Source of the DNA: Streptomyces sp. R21
GTDB taxonomy: Bacteria > Actinomycetota > Actinomycetes > Streptomycetales > Streptomycetaceae
NCBI RefSeq assembly: GCF_041051975.1
Contig: NZ_CP163435.1
Span: forward strand, 124,001-188,000
Reading direction: 5' to 3'
DNA: 64,000 nt
The notes under the pieces were generated by a model. It did not search any database and was not told the DNA's origin. It worked only from the letters and a program-made list of their open reading frames with translations. Below, one piece after another: positions 50,171-59,960 of the stretch. Within the stretch, counting starts at the first letter, position 1. Each line of letters opens with the position of its first letter. A program made the translations under genes and the position numbers.

Positions 50171-51724
50171 TCAGGACATGCTGCCCCGGCACACCGTCCC
50201 TGGGGCCGGGGTGCGGCCGGTGCGGAGGTATTGGTCGACCGTCTCCGTGACGCAGCGGTTTTGCGGGTATGTGCCGTGGCCCTCCTCCTCGGCCGTCAGG
50301 AGCACGCCGACACCGTCGCCCAGGGCGCGGGCCATGCGGCGGGCGCCGGGGTATGGGGTGATCGGGTCGCCGGTACCGCCGACCACGAGGACGGGGGCCG
50401 CGCCGTCGGCGTTCACCTGGGGCGTGGCGCGCTCGCCGTCGAACGGCCAGTCGTAACAGAGGTAGACGCCGGTGGACCAGGCCACGCCGAAGACGGGCGA
50501 GGCGGCTTTGATGCGGGCCTCGTCCCTGTCGAGGCGTTCGAAGCCGGGGCGCAGGCTGGAGTCCGCGCAGGTGATCGCGGTCCGGGCGGCGCGGCTGCTG
50601 TCGCGCGGGGTCGCCGCGCGGTCGGCGGAGCCGATGTCGTCCGCGCCCTTGCTCAGCGGACGGCCGTCGTTGTGGTCGATCAGCGCGGTGAGGGCCTTGG
50701 CGAGCGGCGACCAGCCGTCTGTGCCGAGGTCGAGATGGTCGCTGACGGCGTACGCGAGGTCGTGGGCGTCGAGGTTCCTTCCGCCGCCGGCCGGGGCGGG
50801 CTTCTTCTCCAGGCGGTCGGCCAGGCGCGCCATGCGCCGCGCGGCCTCCTCGGGCCCGTCGCCGGTCGGGCAGTGGCGGACACGGGCCGCGCAGTGCGCA
50901 GCGAACCGGTCGAACGCCGCCTGGACCGCCTTGACCTGCGACACCTGCTCCTCGTCGAGGTCCTCGGTCGGATCGACGGACGCTTCGAGGACGAGCCGTC
51001 CGACGTGCGAGGGGTACAGGTGGGCGTAGACCGCGCCGAGCGCCGTTCCGTAGGAGACGCCGAAGTAGTGCAGCCGCTCGTCGCCGAGGAGGTAGCGCAT
51101 CAGGTCGAGGTCGCGCGCGGTGTGCGAGGTGCCGATGTACGGGAGGAGCGCCCCGGAATGCTCGGCGCAGGCGTCGGCCCCGTCGTAACCGGTGTCGTCC
51201 GCGGTTTTCCCGCAGCGCACGGGGATGGTCGCGCCAACGCCGCGCGGGTCGAAGGAGACCAGGTCGTAGCGGTCGAGGAGCGGCTTGTACTGGTTGAGGA
51301 ATTCGGGCAGTCCCCTCACGCCGGACACGCCGGGGCCGCCGAAGTTGAGGACGAGCGAGCCGATGCGCCGGGCGTTCGGGCCGGTGGCCTTGCGGCGGAT
51401 CAGGGCGACGTCGATCGTCCTGCCGTCTGGTTTCCGGTAGTCGAGGGGGGCCTTCATGGCGGCGCAGTCGTAGCCCGTGCGCGCGGTGGGCGGCGAGGTG
51501 CAGCGGGACCAGTGGAGGTGCTGGCCGGTGGTGAGCACGGTGGGCAGACCGGCGGGCGGGTTGTTCGCGGTGAACTCCGTACGCGGCTCCGCACTCCGGC
51601 GGGGAGCGTCGTGCTGGAGCCAGGCGCCGACGGCCCCGATCGCGGCAAGGACGACCCCGGCGATGATGAGCGCACCGACCGAGAGGCCCGGTCTGCGGCT
51701 TCGTACCGTATGTGCGTCACTCAA
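50171..51724 (-). CDS. secreted alpha/beta hydrolase, tripeptidyl-aminopeptidase-like
   Basis: 517 aa; TTG 51724 is preferred (GGGGAC upstream), although the frame is open for 48 more codons. An N-terminal signal-anchor (SVGALIIAGVVLAAIGAVGA) precedes LHWSRCTSPPTARTGYDCAA and the catalytic core: oxyanion segment LVLNFGGPGVSGVRGL, FDPRGVGAT, nucleophile elbow FGVSYGTALG, Asp in GGTGDPITPYPGA and His in EEEGHGTYPQN. This is the SlpD/SlpE/Tap family that removes N-terminal tripeptides from exported proteins. Six Cys may form disulfides. Confidence 0.9.
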   Translation of the reverse strand: MSDAHTVRSRRPGLSVGALIIAGVVLAAIGAVGAWLQHDAPRRSAEPRTEFTANNPPAGLPTVLTTGQHLHWSRCTSPPTARTGYDCAAMKAPLDYRKPDGRTIDVALIRRKATGPNARRIGSLVLNFGGPGVSGVRGLPEFLNQYKPLLDRYDLVSFDPRGVGATIPVRCGKTADDTGYDGADACAEHSGALLPYIGTSHTARDLDLMRYLLGDERLHYFGVSYGTALGAVYAHLYPSHVGRLVLEASVDPTEDLDEEQVSQVKAVQAAFDRFAAHCAARVRHCPTGDGPEEAARRMARLADRLEKKPAPAGGGRNLDAHDLAYAVSDHLDLGTDGWSPLAKALTALIDHNDGRPLSKGADDIGSADRAATPRDSSRAARTAITCADSSLRPGFERLDRDEARIKAASPVFGVAWSTGVYLCYDWPFDGERATPQVNADGAAPVLVVGGTGDPITPYPGARRMARALGDGVGVLLTAEEEGHGTYPQNRCVTETVDQYLRTGRTPAPGTVCRGSMS

Positions 51725-52379
51725 TGAAGTCCCCGTGTTCCCGCCCCTGGACGCCTGCCCCGTGCCCGCATGCCCGTACCCGTGATCGTCCGATCGTCGA
51801 ATGTACCGCGCCGGGTACGGCGCGATGGCGCACAGCATCCGGGAGGAGGAATGGCGGCCTGTCAACACACGAAGCCGGACGGTCCCAGCACGCCGCCGGC
51901 CGTCGCGACCACACCACCGGCGACCTCAATCCACCGCACGAACGGCATGGTGGCCAGGGTGTGGCTGCGGGGCCGGCTGGGTCGCGCTGAACGCTGCTCT
52001 GTCAATCAACTCCCCCAGGCTTCCAGGGAGTTGTGTTCAGGCAGGTGGCCCGGGTGAGCGAGTCGGCTGTTCGCCGCCTGGGAGCGAGGAGGCTCACTTA
52101 CCCCCGGCCGCAGGAAGACGAACGCGGGAAGGTCACCCGACGCTGCGGCGGTAACAGATCAGAAGGCCGGCGATGCCGACGAAGGCGCGTTGGCGACGGA
52201 GATGCCGACCAGGACAACACACCCCGGCAACGTCCATGAGCCGGGGACGGCCCTCGGTGGTCCCAGCACCACCCCCACACGCACCGTCTGGCCGCACTGT
52301 CCTGCCGCCCCGTGTCCGCCAGAGTCGTGAGGGGTCGGCGGACACGGCCGACAAAATCACCAGCAGGAGGGGAAACAGC
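51725..52379. other. intergenic region between divergent secreted hydrolases
   Basis: 655 bp without a supportable gene; promoters for both genes are expected. An AGGAGGGG ribosome-binding site at its right end serves the gene at 52380. A CTCCC.AGG...CCAGGGAG hairpin-like stretch lies near 52010-52030. Confidence 0.35.
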
Positions 52380-53972
52380 ATGTCCGAAGCAGCAGTTGGG
52401 GCACATCGCGGCATGGCCCGACGAGGGTTCCTGGCCGGGGCCGCCGCCATGACGGGTGCGGCACTGACGGGCACGGCGTCCGCCGGCACGGCACGCGCGG
52501 CCGGGACCAGGGCCGCAAACGGCGCCCACACCGGCCCGTTGGCGTTCACCCACGTCACCGTGATCGACGGATCGGGAGCACCCCCGGCCCCCGACATGAC
52601 GGTCGTCGTCGAGGGCGGCCGCATCACCCAACTCGCCCCGAGCGCACACGCCCGGCTCCGCCCGGACACCCGCACGGTCGACCTGACCGGCAAATACCTG
52701 ATCCCGGGACTGATCGAGGCGCACACCCACAGCGACGGCCCGGAGACAGTGATCCCGGCGCTGTACGCCCTCACCGGCGTCACCACGGTCCGGGAGATGC
52801 GGGGCCAGCCGGTCCACCACGAGTGGCGCGAGAAGATCCGCAACGGTGCACTGCTCGGCCCCCGCTGGGTGATCGGCAGCCCCATCGTCGACGGCACGCC
52901 CTCCCTGTGGGCGGCCGACGTGGGCCCCACCATCGAGGTGCGCGACGCGGCCGAGGCCCGGCGCGCCGTACGGCGGGTCAAGCGCGAGGGCGCGGACTTC
53001 GTCAAGGTGTACTCCCGCCTGTCCCGCGAGGCCTACTTCGCCATCGCGGACGAGGCACAGCGCCAGGGCATCCCCCACCTCGGGCACTGCCCCGACACCG
53101 TACGGATCGCGGAGGCGAGCGCCACCGGCCACCGCACCATCGAGCACCTGCACGCGCTGCTCCTGGCGACCTCACGGCACGAGAAGGAGATACGGCGCCG
53201 CCTGGCCGCCGTACGGATCGACCCGCGCGACCCCAGCAGCCTGTCCCGCTACCACAGCTGGTTCCAGCAGGTGCATCCCCTCGAATGGCGGGCGGTGCAG
53301 GGCTACGACCGGGACCGGGCGGACGCCCTCTTCGCGGGTCTGGCGGCCGACGGGACCGCGGTCGTCCCCACGCTCAGCGTGCACCGCACACTGGAGCTGC
53401 CCCACGACGTTCCGTCCCGGGCCGAGGAGTGGAAGTACCTGCCCGCCTGGCAGACGGAGAGCTGGCCGGACCAGCTGGCGGCCCTGACCGGTGGGCGCAC
53501 CCCCGAGCAGGAGGGGCAGATCCGCCAGATCTTCGCGCACCGGCTCCGGCTGGTGAGCGAACTGCACGGCGCGGGTGTGCGGCTGGCGGCGGGCACCGAC
53601 ACCGGCACGGGATACCTCGTCCCGGGCTTCGCCCTCCACGACGAGCTGGCGCTGCTCGTGGCGGCCGGCCTCACCCCGGCCGAGGCCCTGCGCGCGGCCA
53701 CGCGGGACGCGGCCCGCACCCTCGGCCTGCCCGCCGTCGGCACCGTGGCCCGCGGACAGGCCGCCGATCTGCTCGTCCTCGACGCCGACCCGCTGCGCGA
53801 CATCCGCAACACCCGCCGTATCCACGGCGTGGTGGTCGACGGCAGGTGGATCCCGCCGGAGGAGCGCCGTCGGCTGCTCGCGGCGGTGGAAGAGGCCGCC
53901 GCACAGACCCCGCCGCCCCAGGAGGGGGCGGCCATGACGGGCTGCGGCTGCGGCGGGCACCCCGCCGCTTAG
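52380..53972 (+). CDS. Tat-exported amidohydrolase with CGCGG tail
   Basis: 530 aa from ATG 52380. A twin-arginine signal (MARRGFLAGAAAMTGAALTG) indicates export in folded, metal-loaded form. The amidohydrolase core shows LIPGLIEAHTHSDG (first metal-binding HxH), a Lys in DFVKVYSRLS, HLGHCPDT and TIEHLHALL for further His, and AAGTDTGTGYLVPG with the catalytic Asp. The C-terminus ends GCGCGGHPAA, a small Cys/His cluster after a linker, unusual for the family. Closest to imidazolonepropionase/prolidase-like enzymes; substrate unknown. Confidence 0.9.
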   Translation: MSEAAVGAHRGMARRGFLAGAAAMTGAALTGTASAGTARAAGTRAANGAHTGPLAFTHVTVIDGSGAPPAPDMTVVVEGGRITQLAPSAHARLRPDTRTVDLTGKYLIPGLIEAHTHSDGPETVIPALYALTGVTTVREMRGQPVHHEWREKIRNGALLGPRWVIGSPIVDGTPSLWAADVGPTIEVRDAAEARRAVRRVKREGADFVKVYSRLSREAYFAIADEAQRQGIPHLGHCPDTVRIAEASATGHRTIEHLHALLLATSRHEKEIRRRLAAVRIDPRDPSSLSRYHSWFQQVHPLEWRAVQGYDRDRADALFAGLAADGTAVVPTLSVHRTLELPHDVPSRAEEWKYLPAWQTESWPDQLAALTGGRTPEQEGQIRQIFAHRLRLVSELHGAGVRLAAGTDTGTGYLVPGFALHDELALLVAAGLTPAEALRAATRDAARTLGLPAVGTVARGQAADLLVLDADPLRDIRNTRRIHGVVVDGRWIPPEERRRLLAAVEEAAAQTPPPQEGAAMTGCGCGGHPAA

Positions 53973-54060
53973 GCGAGTGCTCCACCCATGACCGGACCTC
54001 AGACCCGAGGCGTACGACCCGCACCTGGACGTCGGCTTCAGCCGGCTCCACGGCGACGGC

Positions 54061-54104
54061 CCGCCTGCACCGGACGGCTGCAGTCAGGCGTCCGGTGCAG
54101 GCGG
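54061..54104. terminator. 16-bp perfect hairpin, bidirectional terminator
   Basis: CCGCCTGCACCGGACG (54061-54076) pairs exactly with 54089-54104 around a 12-nt loop. It lies between the convergent amidohydrolase (ends 53972) and VOC gene (ends 54138). Confidence 0.85.
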
Positions 54105-54137
54105 GCGAGTCCGCCGTGCCGTGGTGAGGCGGTGGGT

Positions 54138-54539
54138 TCAGATGGTCCAGGTGCGTGAGCACAGGACGAGCAGGTATCCGTCGGGGTCGGCGACGGTCAC
54201 GCCGTATCTGTCCCAGTAGGGGTTGTGGGCGGGAACTCTGGTGCCCCGATGGGACTCCAGGCGGTCGATCAGGGCCTGGTCGACGGGGGCGCCGAGGTAG
54301 ATGACGAACAGGTCGTCCGCTGTCGGGGTGGGCTCGCGCGGCCGTTGGGGGTCATGTGTGAGTTCGACGTGCCAGGCGGCGCCCGGCGGGCCGACCATCA
54401 GGAGGTCGTGCTCACCCGCGACGCGCTCGGTGGAGCGCCACAGGACGTCCAGGCCGAGACCGTCCACGTAGAAGCGCTCGGCGGCTGCGAGGTTCCGTGA
54501 GGGCCGGGCCACCCGGATCCGGGTCGTGGAGTCGATCAC
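54138..54539 (-). CDS. VOC family protein
   Basis: 133 aa from GTG 54539, overlapping the cupin gene stop (GTGA). Opens STTRIRVARPSRNLAAAERF with YVDGLGLDVLWR, then HVELTHD and ends RYGVTVADPDGYLLVLCSR, a typical glyoxalase/bleomycin-resistance fold with a single VOC module. Coupled to the cupin and downstream of the MFS gene, so part of one minus-strand operon. Confidence 0.88.
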   Translation of the reverse strand: MIDSTTRIRVARPSRNLAAAERFYVDGLGLDVLWRSTERVAGEHDLLMVGPPGAAWHVELTHDPQRPREPTPTADDLFVIYLGAPVDQALIDRLESHRGTRVPAHNPYWDRYGVTVADPDGYLLVLCSRTWTI

Positions 54540-55057
54540 GCGGAACGCTCCAGGGCGGCGCGCCAGACCGGGCTGTCGACGTAGTGGTTGTCGAAGCGTT
54601 CCGAGGACTCGGCGATCTCCTTCGGGTCTGCCTCGCCGCGCATCACCCGGCCGAGCAGGCGCAGGTAGTCGAACCTGCCCATACCGGGGGTGAAGACGAA
54701 CAGGACATCCGCTTCGCAGCCCGGGGCGGCCGCGAAGGCGTGCGGGGTGTGGGGCGGTACGGCGAGGAAGTCGCCTGCCTTCAGGACGGTGACGTCCTCT
54801 CCCACCAGGACCTGCAGGGCTCCGCTGATGACGAAGAAGAGTTCCGATGCCCGGGTGTGGAAGTGGGCAGGCGCCCCTGTCGCGCCCTTGGCGAAGGCGG
54901 ATCGGTAGCTTGTGCAGCCGCCTGCGGTGCCGTCCGAGTCGGCCAGCAGGGTCATCACGCTGCTCGGGTCGGCGCAGGTCTCGGCATCTGCCTGGCGGAC
55001 CAGCAGCGCCTCGAGCGGGGTCGTGGTCGCGGGCATGGTGGGTGTTTCCTTGTTCAT
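54536..55057 (-). CDS. cupin-domain protein
   Basis: 173 aa from ATG 55057 with AGGAGC upstream. Cupin motif 1 is GAPAHFHTRASELFFVISGA and motif 2 is AVPPHTPHAFAA, giving His/Glu/His metal ligands. The C-terminal extension (GRFDYLRLLGRVMRGEADPK, FDNHYVDSPVWRAALERS) matches quercetinase-like or pigment-pathway cupins of actinomycetes. Operon with the VOC gene and, probably, the MFS gene. Confidence 0.88.
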   Translation of the reverse strand: MNKETPTMPATTTPLEALLVRQADAETCADPSSVMTLLADSDGTAGGCTSYRSAFAKGATGAPAHFHTRASELFFVISGALQVLVGEDVTVLKAGDFLAVPPHTPHAFAAAPGCEADVLFVFTPGMGRFDYLRLLGRVMRGEADPKEIAESSERFDNHYVDSPVWRAALERSA

Positions 55058-55105
55058 GAGGGTGCTCCTGGGTGTGCGGATGGGATGGAACTGGGGTGAG
55101 GCAGG

Positions 55106-56353
55106 TCAGCCGCCCAGCGTGATCAGGGCTGCGATCGCCGGGCCGAAGGCACCGCCCAGCTGGTAGCAGAGGTTGAACAGGCCGATCGCTGTGGGGCGCT
55201 GAGCGGTCGGCGCGGCCTGGGTGGCGTATACCGCGAGCGTGGCCTGGCCCGCGCTGGTCGTGAAGACGGCCAGCGTCGCGACCAGCAGGAGCAGCGGCGC
55301 CCAGGGGGTCAGCACGGCGGTGAGCGGGGCCAGTGCTCCGGCCGTGAGCAGGATCGTCAGGACGCGCGGGCGGCCCAGCCGGGCCGAGGCCGCGGCCAGC
55401 ACCATGGAGAGCACGGAGCCCGTGAGGAGGGCGGCGAGTTGGCCGGTGCCGATCGTGGAGGTCGACCAGTCGGTACGGTCGTGCAGCAGCTGCGGGATGG
55501 TGAAGAGCAGCGTGAAGTACGAGGTCGCGAGGGTGCAGGCGAGCAGGGCGGAGAGGGCGAAGGCCCGGGTGCGCAGCAGCGGTGCGGGGACGAAGCCGGT
55601 GGGGTTGGACCGGATGTGCAGGGCCAGTAGCGCGGCCGTCATCAGCGCGGCGGCCGCCGCCGGGAGCGGGTAGCGCGGGACGAGTACCAGGGCTGTCGCC
55701 GTCAGGACCAGCAGGGCGGCGCCCCGGCCGTCGAAGGGGGTGGTCTGCTGGGGTGCGGACAGGTCGGCGCGGCGCATGACGGCCGGCAGGGCCAGGAGGG
55801 CGACCGCTCCGACGGCGAGGGACATCCGCCAGGAGGCCGTGCCCGCGATCGCGGAGCCGAGCAGCGGTCCGACCGCGCCCAGCGTCCCGAAGCCTGCCGT
55901 GATCACTCCCATTCGGCGGACCGAACCGGCCAGGCTCATCGCCGCGGTGACCAGGCCCGCGCCGCCCACCGCCTGGGCCGCCCGGCCTGCCATGGCCAGC
56001 GGCAGCCAGGGTGCCGCGGCGACGACCGCGGTGCCGGTCACGATCAGGGTCGCGCTCAGCCGGAGCGTGTTGCCCAGGCCGCGGCGGCGCAGCAGGCCCG
56101 CCATCAGGGGGGTGCCGACGGCCATGGCCCAGGCGAAGACCGTCACGAGCCAGGTCGCCGTGGCCGTTCGGATGCCGAGCGAGCCGGCCATGTCGGGCAG
56201 GATCAGGACCGGGCTGTTGGCGCTCGCGGCGACCGGGGCGGCCAGCAACGCCAGCCAGGCGGAAGGGACTTGGCGCGCCGGTGTGGCGGGCGCGGTGGCG
56301 GGGGCCGGCGTCTGCGCGGCGCGGCGGGGGTCGGGGCGGGCAAGCAGGGACAT
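55106..56353 (-). CDS. MFS transporter (DHA1-type drug/sugar efflux)
   Basis: 415 aa from ATG 56353. About twelve transmembrane helices; SPVLILPDMAGSLGIRTATA at TM1 and WAMAVGTPLMAGLLRRRGLG at the TM2-3 loop are typical of the AraJ/PbuE group, as are TAGFGTLGAVGPLLGSAIAG and GIGTGQ-type segments later. 48 bp upstream of the cupin gene; likely co-transcribed with it. Substrate unknown. Confidence 0.88.
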   Translation of the reverse strand: MSLLARPDPRRAAQTPAPATAPATPARQVPSAWLALLAAPVAASANSPVLILPDMAGSLGIRTATATWLVTVFAWAMAVGTPLMAGLLRRRGLGNTLRLSATLIVTGTAVVAAAPWLPLAMAGRAAQAVGGAGLVTAAMSLAGSVRRMGVITAGFGTLGAVGPLLGSAIAGTASWRMSLAVGAVALLALPAVMRRADLSAPQQTTPFDGRGAALLVLTATALVLVPRYPLPAAAAALMTAALLALHIRSNPTGFVPAPLLRTRAFALSALLACTLATSYFTLLFTIPQLLHDRTDWSTSTIGTGQLAALLTGSVLSMVLAAASARLGRPRVLTILLTAGALAPLTAVLTPWAPLLLLVATLAVFTTSAGQATLAVYATQAAPTAQRPTAIGLFNLCYQLGGAFGPAIAALITLGG

Positions 56354-56458
56354 GGCGGGCTCCGGACGGTGCGGGGGTCGGCGTGGAGGGCTCAGGGACG
56401 TCAGGAAGGCGGTTCAGGCAGGCCAAGCAGCTCACGCGGCTCAGGCGGCTCAGGCGGC

Positions 56459-56884
56459 TCAGACCGTGGTGACGGCCTCGTGGCAGGCGGGCCGTAGCGG
56501 GCGCGGGAACCAGGTGTCCGCTGCGGGGTGGCCGATGTTCACGACCATCACAGGCGTGTGGTCGTCGTCGAGGAGCTCCTTGTGCACACCCGGGAAGCCG
56601 AAGCCGGTCATCGGCCCCGCGGCCGGCCCTGCCGCCCGCCCGCCGGGGATGAAGTGCGCCGCCTGGAGTGTCGCGTTGAGCAGCGCGGACTCCTCGCGGA
56701 CCGGGCGGCCGGCGAGGAGCCCATGCGGCGCAGGACCGTCAGGTGGGCCTCGCCGCGGAAGTCGACGGCGTAGCGCGGGGGCGCGCTCGACGATGGTGGT
56801 CTGGAAGCCATGGCGATGCAGCCAGTAGGCGGGCGCGGGGCCGGCGACGGAAGCGCCGGAGATCAGTGCCTTGAGGTTCGTCAT
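56459..56884 (-). pseudogene. chimeric remnant: FAD-monooxygenase start joined to nitroreductase end
   Basis: The start at 56884 reads MTNLKALISGASVAGPAPAY, then WLHRHGFQTTIVERAP, the GxGxxG dinucleotide-binding start of an FAD-dependent monooxygenase. After a frame change (another frame gives YAVDFRGEAHLTVLRRMG) the sequence becomes SALLNATLQAAHFIPGGRAA, GPMTGFGFPGVHKE and VVNIGHPAADTWFPR, the C-terminus of a RutE-like nitroreductase. A deletion has joined two unrelated genes. Confidence 0.75.
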
Positions 56885-57014
56885 GCCTCAGACCTTCTAC
56901 GGGACCGCTCACCGCGGGCTCACCGTGCGCTCACCGCGCTCGCTTGCACGCCCGCCCGCTTGCACACCCGCTCGCCCGCTTGCTCGCTTGCTCGCCGCGG
57001 AGGAATGGCCGCGC

Positions 57015-59933
57015 TCACCGGTGCGCGGCCACGGCCTCAAGGACGGACTCCAGGGCCTTCTCGGACAACCCCAGCATGCGCAGCACCTCCGGGGCGTGCG
57101 CCCCGACCGTGTCAGCGGCCTCGGCGGCCTGCCGGTAGTGCTTGCGTGCCTGCGTGTGGTGGCTGCGGGCTTCGGCGACGCGGCCGAGGCCGATGAGCGT
57201 GCGCACCCGGGGCCCCAGACTTTTGATCCAGTGCGGATCGATCCGCTCCAGCGCCTCGCTGTAGAGCCGTTCCGCCTCTGCCAGGTCGCCCTTCTCGAGG
57301 GCGATGTCGCCGAGCCCGCGCAGTGCAGCCGCCAGGTAGGTGGAGCTGCCGGCGCGGCGGGCGAGCGCGGCAGCGCCCGCATAGGCGTCACGGGCCCCCG
57401 CCGCGTCGTCCCCGGCGAGGTGATCGCCCCGGTTGACCAGCAGGTCGGCGCTGTCCTCCAGAGCGCCGAGCCGTTCGGTGAGCACCAGGGCCTCGTCGGT
57501 CAGCGCGACCGCCCGCGTCCGGTCGCCGCGCGCGCCGGCCAGGCCGGCCAGCGTGTCCAGGGCCAGTGCGGCGCCCCAGCGGTCACCGAGCGAACGGAAT
57601 CCCTCCAGGGCCTGGCCGAAGGCGTCCTCGGCCGCCGCGGGATCCCGCTGGCCGAGGTGCCCGAATCCCGACACGTAGTGGGCGGCGGCCCGCGCCCACG
57701 GCTCGGGACAGTCGCGCTGGGACGAGACGAGCGCGAATGCACCCTGCGGGTCAGGTCCGTCTGCGTTCCGCATCATCCACAGCAGCAGGACGATCGGGTA
57801 GCGGCCCGACCGGTCGCCGGGCCACGCGGCCACCAGCGCCTTGCCGGCCGTCGCACGGTGCCGCTGCCACACCTGCCCCCCGGCATCGCCCGCTGCCGAC
57901 GCCGCGCCGGCGAGCAGCACGCACGTCGCGTACTCCTCGCCGAGCCCGTCGGGGACCGCCTCGCCCACCGATGCGAGCAGTGCGATCGCCAGGGGCGCGA
58001 CCGACGCGGACGCGCCGCGGATCCACAGGTAGTTGAACGCCGCGGCGAGCAACTCGAAGGCCCTTTCCACTGCCGGCTCCTCGACCGCCCAGCGCAGCGC
58101 CGCCAGGAGGTCACCGTGCTCGGCGGCGACCACGGGCAGCCACTCCAGCTGCTCGGCCCGCCGCAGATGCGGGTCGGCCGTCCGCACGAGTTCCAGCAGG
58201 CGCTGGGCGTGGGCGCGCTGCACGGACTCGCGTTCGCCCGCCGCGTCGAGGCGTTCGGCACCGTAGGCGCGGATCGTCTCCAGCATCCGGTAGCGGCCGC
58301 CCGCGGCCTCCAGCAGCGACTTGTCGGCCAGCGCCTCCAGCGTCTCACCGTCGGTGCCGCACACCCGAAGCGCGGACTGGGCCGTCGCGCCCCCGACGAA
58401 GACCGTGAACCGCCGCGCGGCCCGCTGCTCGGGCTCGGACAGCAGGTCCCAGCTCCACGCGACCACCGAGCGCAGCGTGCGGTGCCGCTCGTCCGCCGCG
58501 CGGTTGCTGCGGGCGCCGACGGCGAGCAGGTCGTCCAGCCGCCCCGCCAGGTCGTCGATGTCCAGGGTGCGCGACCGCGCCGCGGCGAGCTCGATGGCCA
58601 GCGGCAGGTCATCAAGCGCCGCGCAGATCCGCCGCACGATCTCGGGGTCGGCGGTGAAGCCGCGCCGCACGGCACCGGCCCGCTCCGTGAACAGCCGTAC
58701 AGCCGCGTCCTCGTCGAGCGGCCGCACGGAGAAGAGGTACTCGCCGATGATGCCGAGCGGCTCCCGGCTCGTCGCCAGCACACGCAGCCGCGGGCAGGCC
58801 GCCAACAGCCGCGCCGCCAGCCCGGCGACCTCGTCGGCAAGGTGCTCGCAGTTGTCCAGGACGAGCAGCAGCACCTGGTCGGACAGCGCCGCGATCAGAC
58901 GATCGACCGGCGCCTTCGCTCCGCCGTCCATCTGAAGCCCGTTCTCCCGCAGGCCGAGCGCGCCCAGCAGGGCATGCGGCAGGCCGGCGCCGTCGCGCAG
59001 CGGTGCCAGCTCCACAAAGCACACCTGGCCCGCAACGCCCCCGACACCCGCGACCTCGACCGACAGCCGGGTCTTGCCGACGCCGCCCGGCCCGAGGAGG
59101 GTGACCAGCCGAGCCACCCGCAACGCCTCGGCGACTTCCGTCACCTCCTCGGCGCGCCCCACGAAACTCGTCAGCTGGGCGGGCGGCGCGGCGGGCGACG
59201 CCGTCGGATCGATGCTCAGCAGCTCCCTGTGCAACGCCGTCAGTTCGGCCGAGGGATCGGCGCCCAGCTCGTCGGCCAGGTGACGCCGGGTCTCCTCGAA
59301 CACCACCAGCGCCTCGGCCTGCCCGCCCTCGGCGAACAGCGCCCGCATCAGCAGCCCCGCCAGCCGTTCCCGGAGCGGATGGCGGCCGACCAACTCGCGC
59401 AACTCAGGTACGACCGCCGTGTGTTCGCCGAGCCGCAGCCCCGCTTCGATGCGGTCTTCGAGTGCCCCGAGCCGACGCTCTTCCAGCCGCACGGCGGCGG
59501 CCTGGGCGGTCTCGCTCTCGGGCAGGTCGGCCAGCGCCGGTCCCCGCCACAACTCCAGCGCCTCACACAGCAGCACGACCGCCCGTTTGGCGTCGCCGTC
59601 GACGAGCGCCGCACGCCCCTCCCCCGCCAAACGCTCGAACCGGCAGGTGTCCACATCGTCCGGATCGACCACGATCCGATACCCCGCCCCGGCCCGTTCG
59701 ATCGCGGCCCCGGCGCCCAGTGCGCTACGGAGCCTGGACACCTGGGACTGCAGCGAATGGGCCGAAAGCGCCCCGGTGGGGTCGATCTCGTCAGCCAGCC
59801 GGTCCGTCGAGACGACATCTCCGGGGCGCACCAACAGCAGGGCCAGCAACGCCCGTCGGGCCGGTCCGCCCAACGCGACGTCGCCGCCGTCGCCGTGCCA
59901 TGCTCGAGTCTCGCCGAGGATTGCGAACTGCAT
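57015..59933 (-). CDS. AfsR/SARP-family transcriptional regulator with NB-ARC and TPR
   Basis: 972 aa from ATG 59933. Winged-helix DNA-binding domain (~1-90: MQFAILGETRAWHGDGGDVA; LSAHSLQSQVSRLRSALG), bacterial transcriptional activation domain (~95-240), NB-ARC ATPase with P-loop LLGPGGVGKTRLS (~281) and LVLDNCEHLADEVAGLAARL, then winged-helix and TPR repeats to the C-terminus. This layout is that of large SARPs that activate antibiotic or secondary-metabolite genes. It is followed upstream by the SDR gene at 59961, read in the same direction. Confidence 0.93.
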   Translation of the reverse strand: MQFAILGETRAWHGDGGDVALGGPARRALLALLLVRPGDVVSTDRLADEIDPTGALSAHSLQSQVSRLRSALGAGAAIERAGAGYRIVVDPDDVDTCRFERLAGEGRAALVDGDAKRAVVLLCEALELWRGPALADLPESETAQAAAVRLEERRLGALEDRIEAGLRLGEHTAVVPELRELVGRHPLRERLAGLLMRALFAEGGQAEALVVFEETRRHLADELGADPSAELTALHRELLSIDPTASPAAPPAQLTSFVGRAEEVTEVAEALRVARLVTLLGPGGVGKTRLSVEVAGVGGVAGQVCFVELAPLRDGAGLPHALLGALGLRENGLQMDGGAKAPVDRLIAALSDQVLLLVLDNCEHLADEVAGLAARLLAACPRLRVLATSREPLGIIGEYLFSVRPLDEDAAVRLFTERAGAVRRGFTADPEIVRRICAALDDLPLAIELAAARSRTLDIDDLAGRLDDLLAVGARSNRAADERHRTLRSVVAWSWDLLSEPEQRAARRFTVFVGGATAQSALRVCGTDGETLEALADKSLLEAAGGRYRMLETIRAYGAERLDAAGERESVQRAHAQRLLELVRTADPHLRRAEQLEWLPVVAAEHGDLLAALRWAVEEPAVERAFELLAAAFNYLWIRGASASVAPLAIALLASVGEAVPDGLGEEYATCVLLAGAASAAGDAGGQVWQRHRATAGKALVAAWPGDRSGRYPIVLLLWMMRNADGPDPQGAFALVSSQRDCPEPWARAAAHYVSGFGHLGQRDPAAAEDAFGQALEGFRSLGDRWGAALALDTLAGLAGARGDRTRAVALTDEALVLTERLGALEDSADLLVNRGDHLAGDDAAGARDAYAGAAALARRAGSSTYLAAALRGLGDIALEKGDLAEAERLYSEALERIDPHWIKSLGPRVRTLIGLGRVAEARSHHTQARKHYRQAAEAADTVGAHAPEVLRMLGLSEKALESVLEAVAAHR

Positions 59934-59960
59934 GCCGGCGATTATTCATCGGCGTGAAGA

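Noticed and set aside
56871..59957. A 1028-codon plus-strand open frame opposite the SARP gene
   Set aside because: It is a high-GC shadow: Arg/Gln/Pro-rich, without domains, fully antisense to a gene with clear SARP, NB-ARC and TPR motifs.
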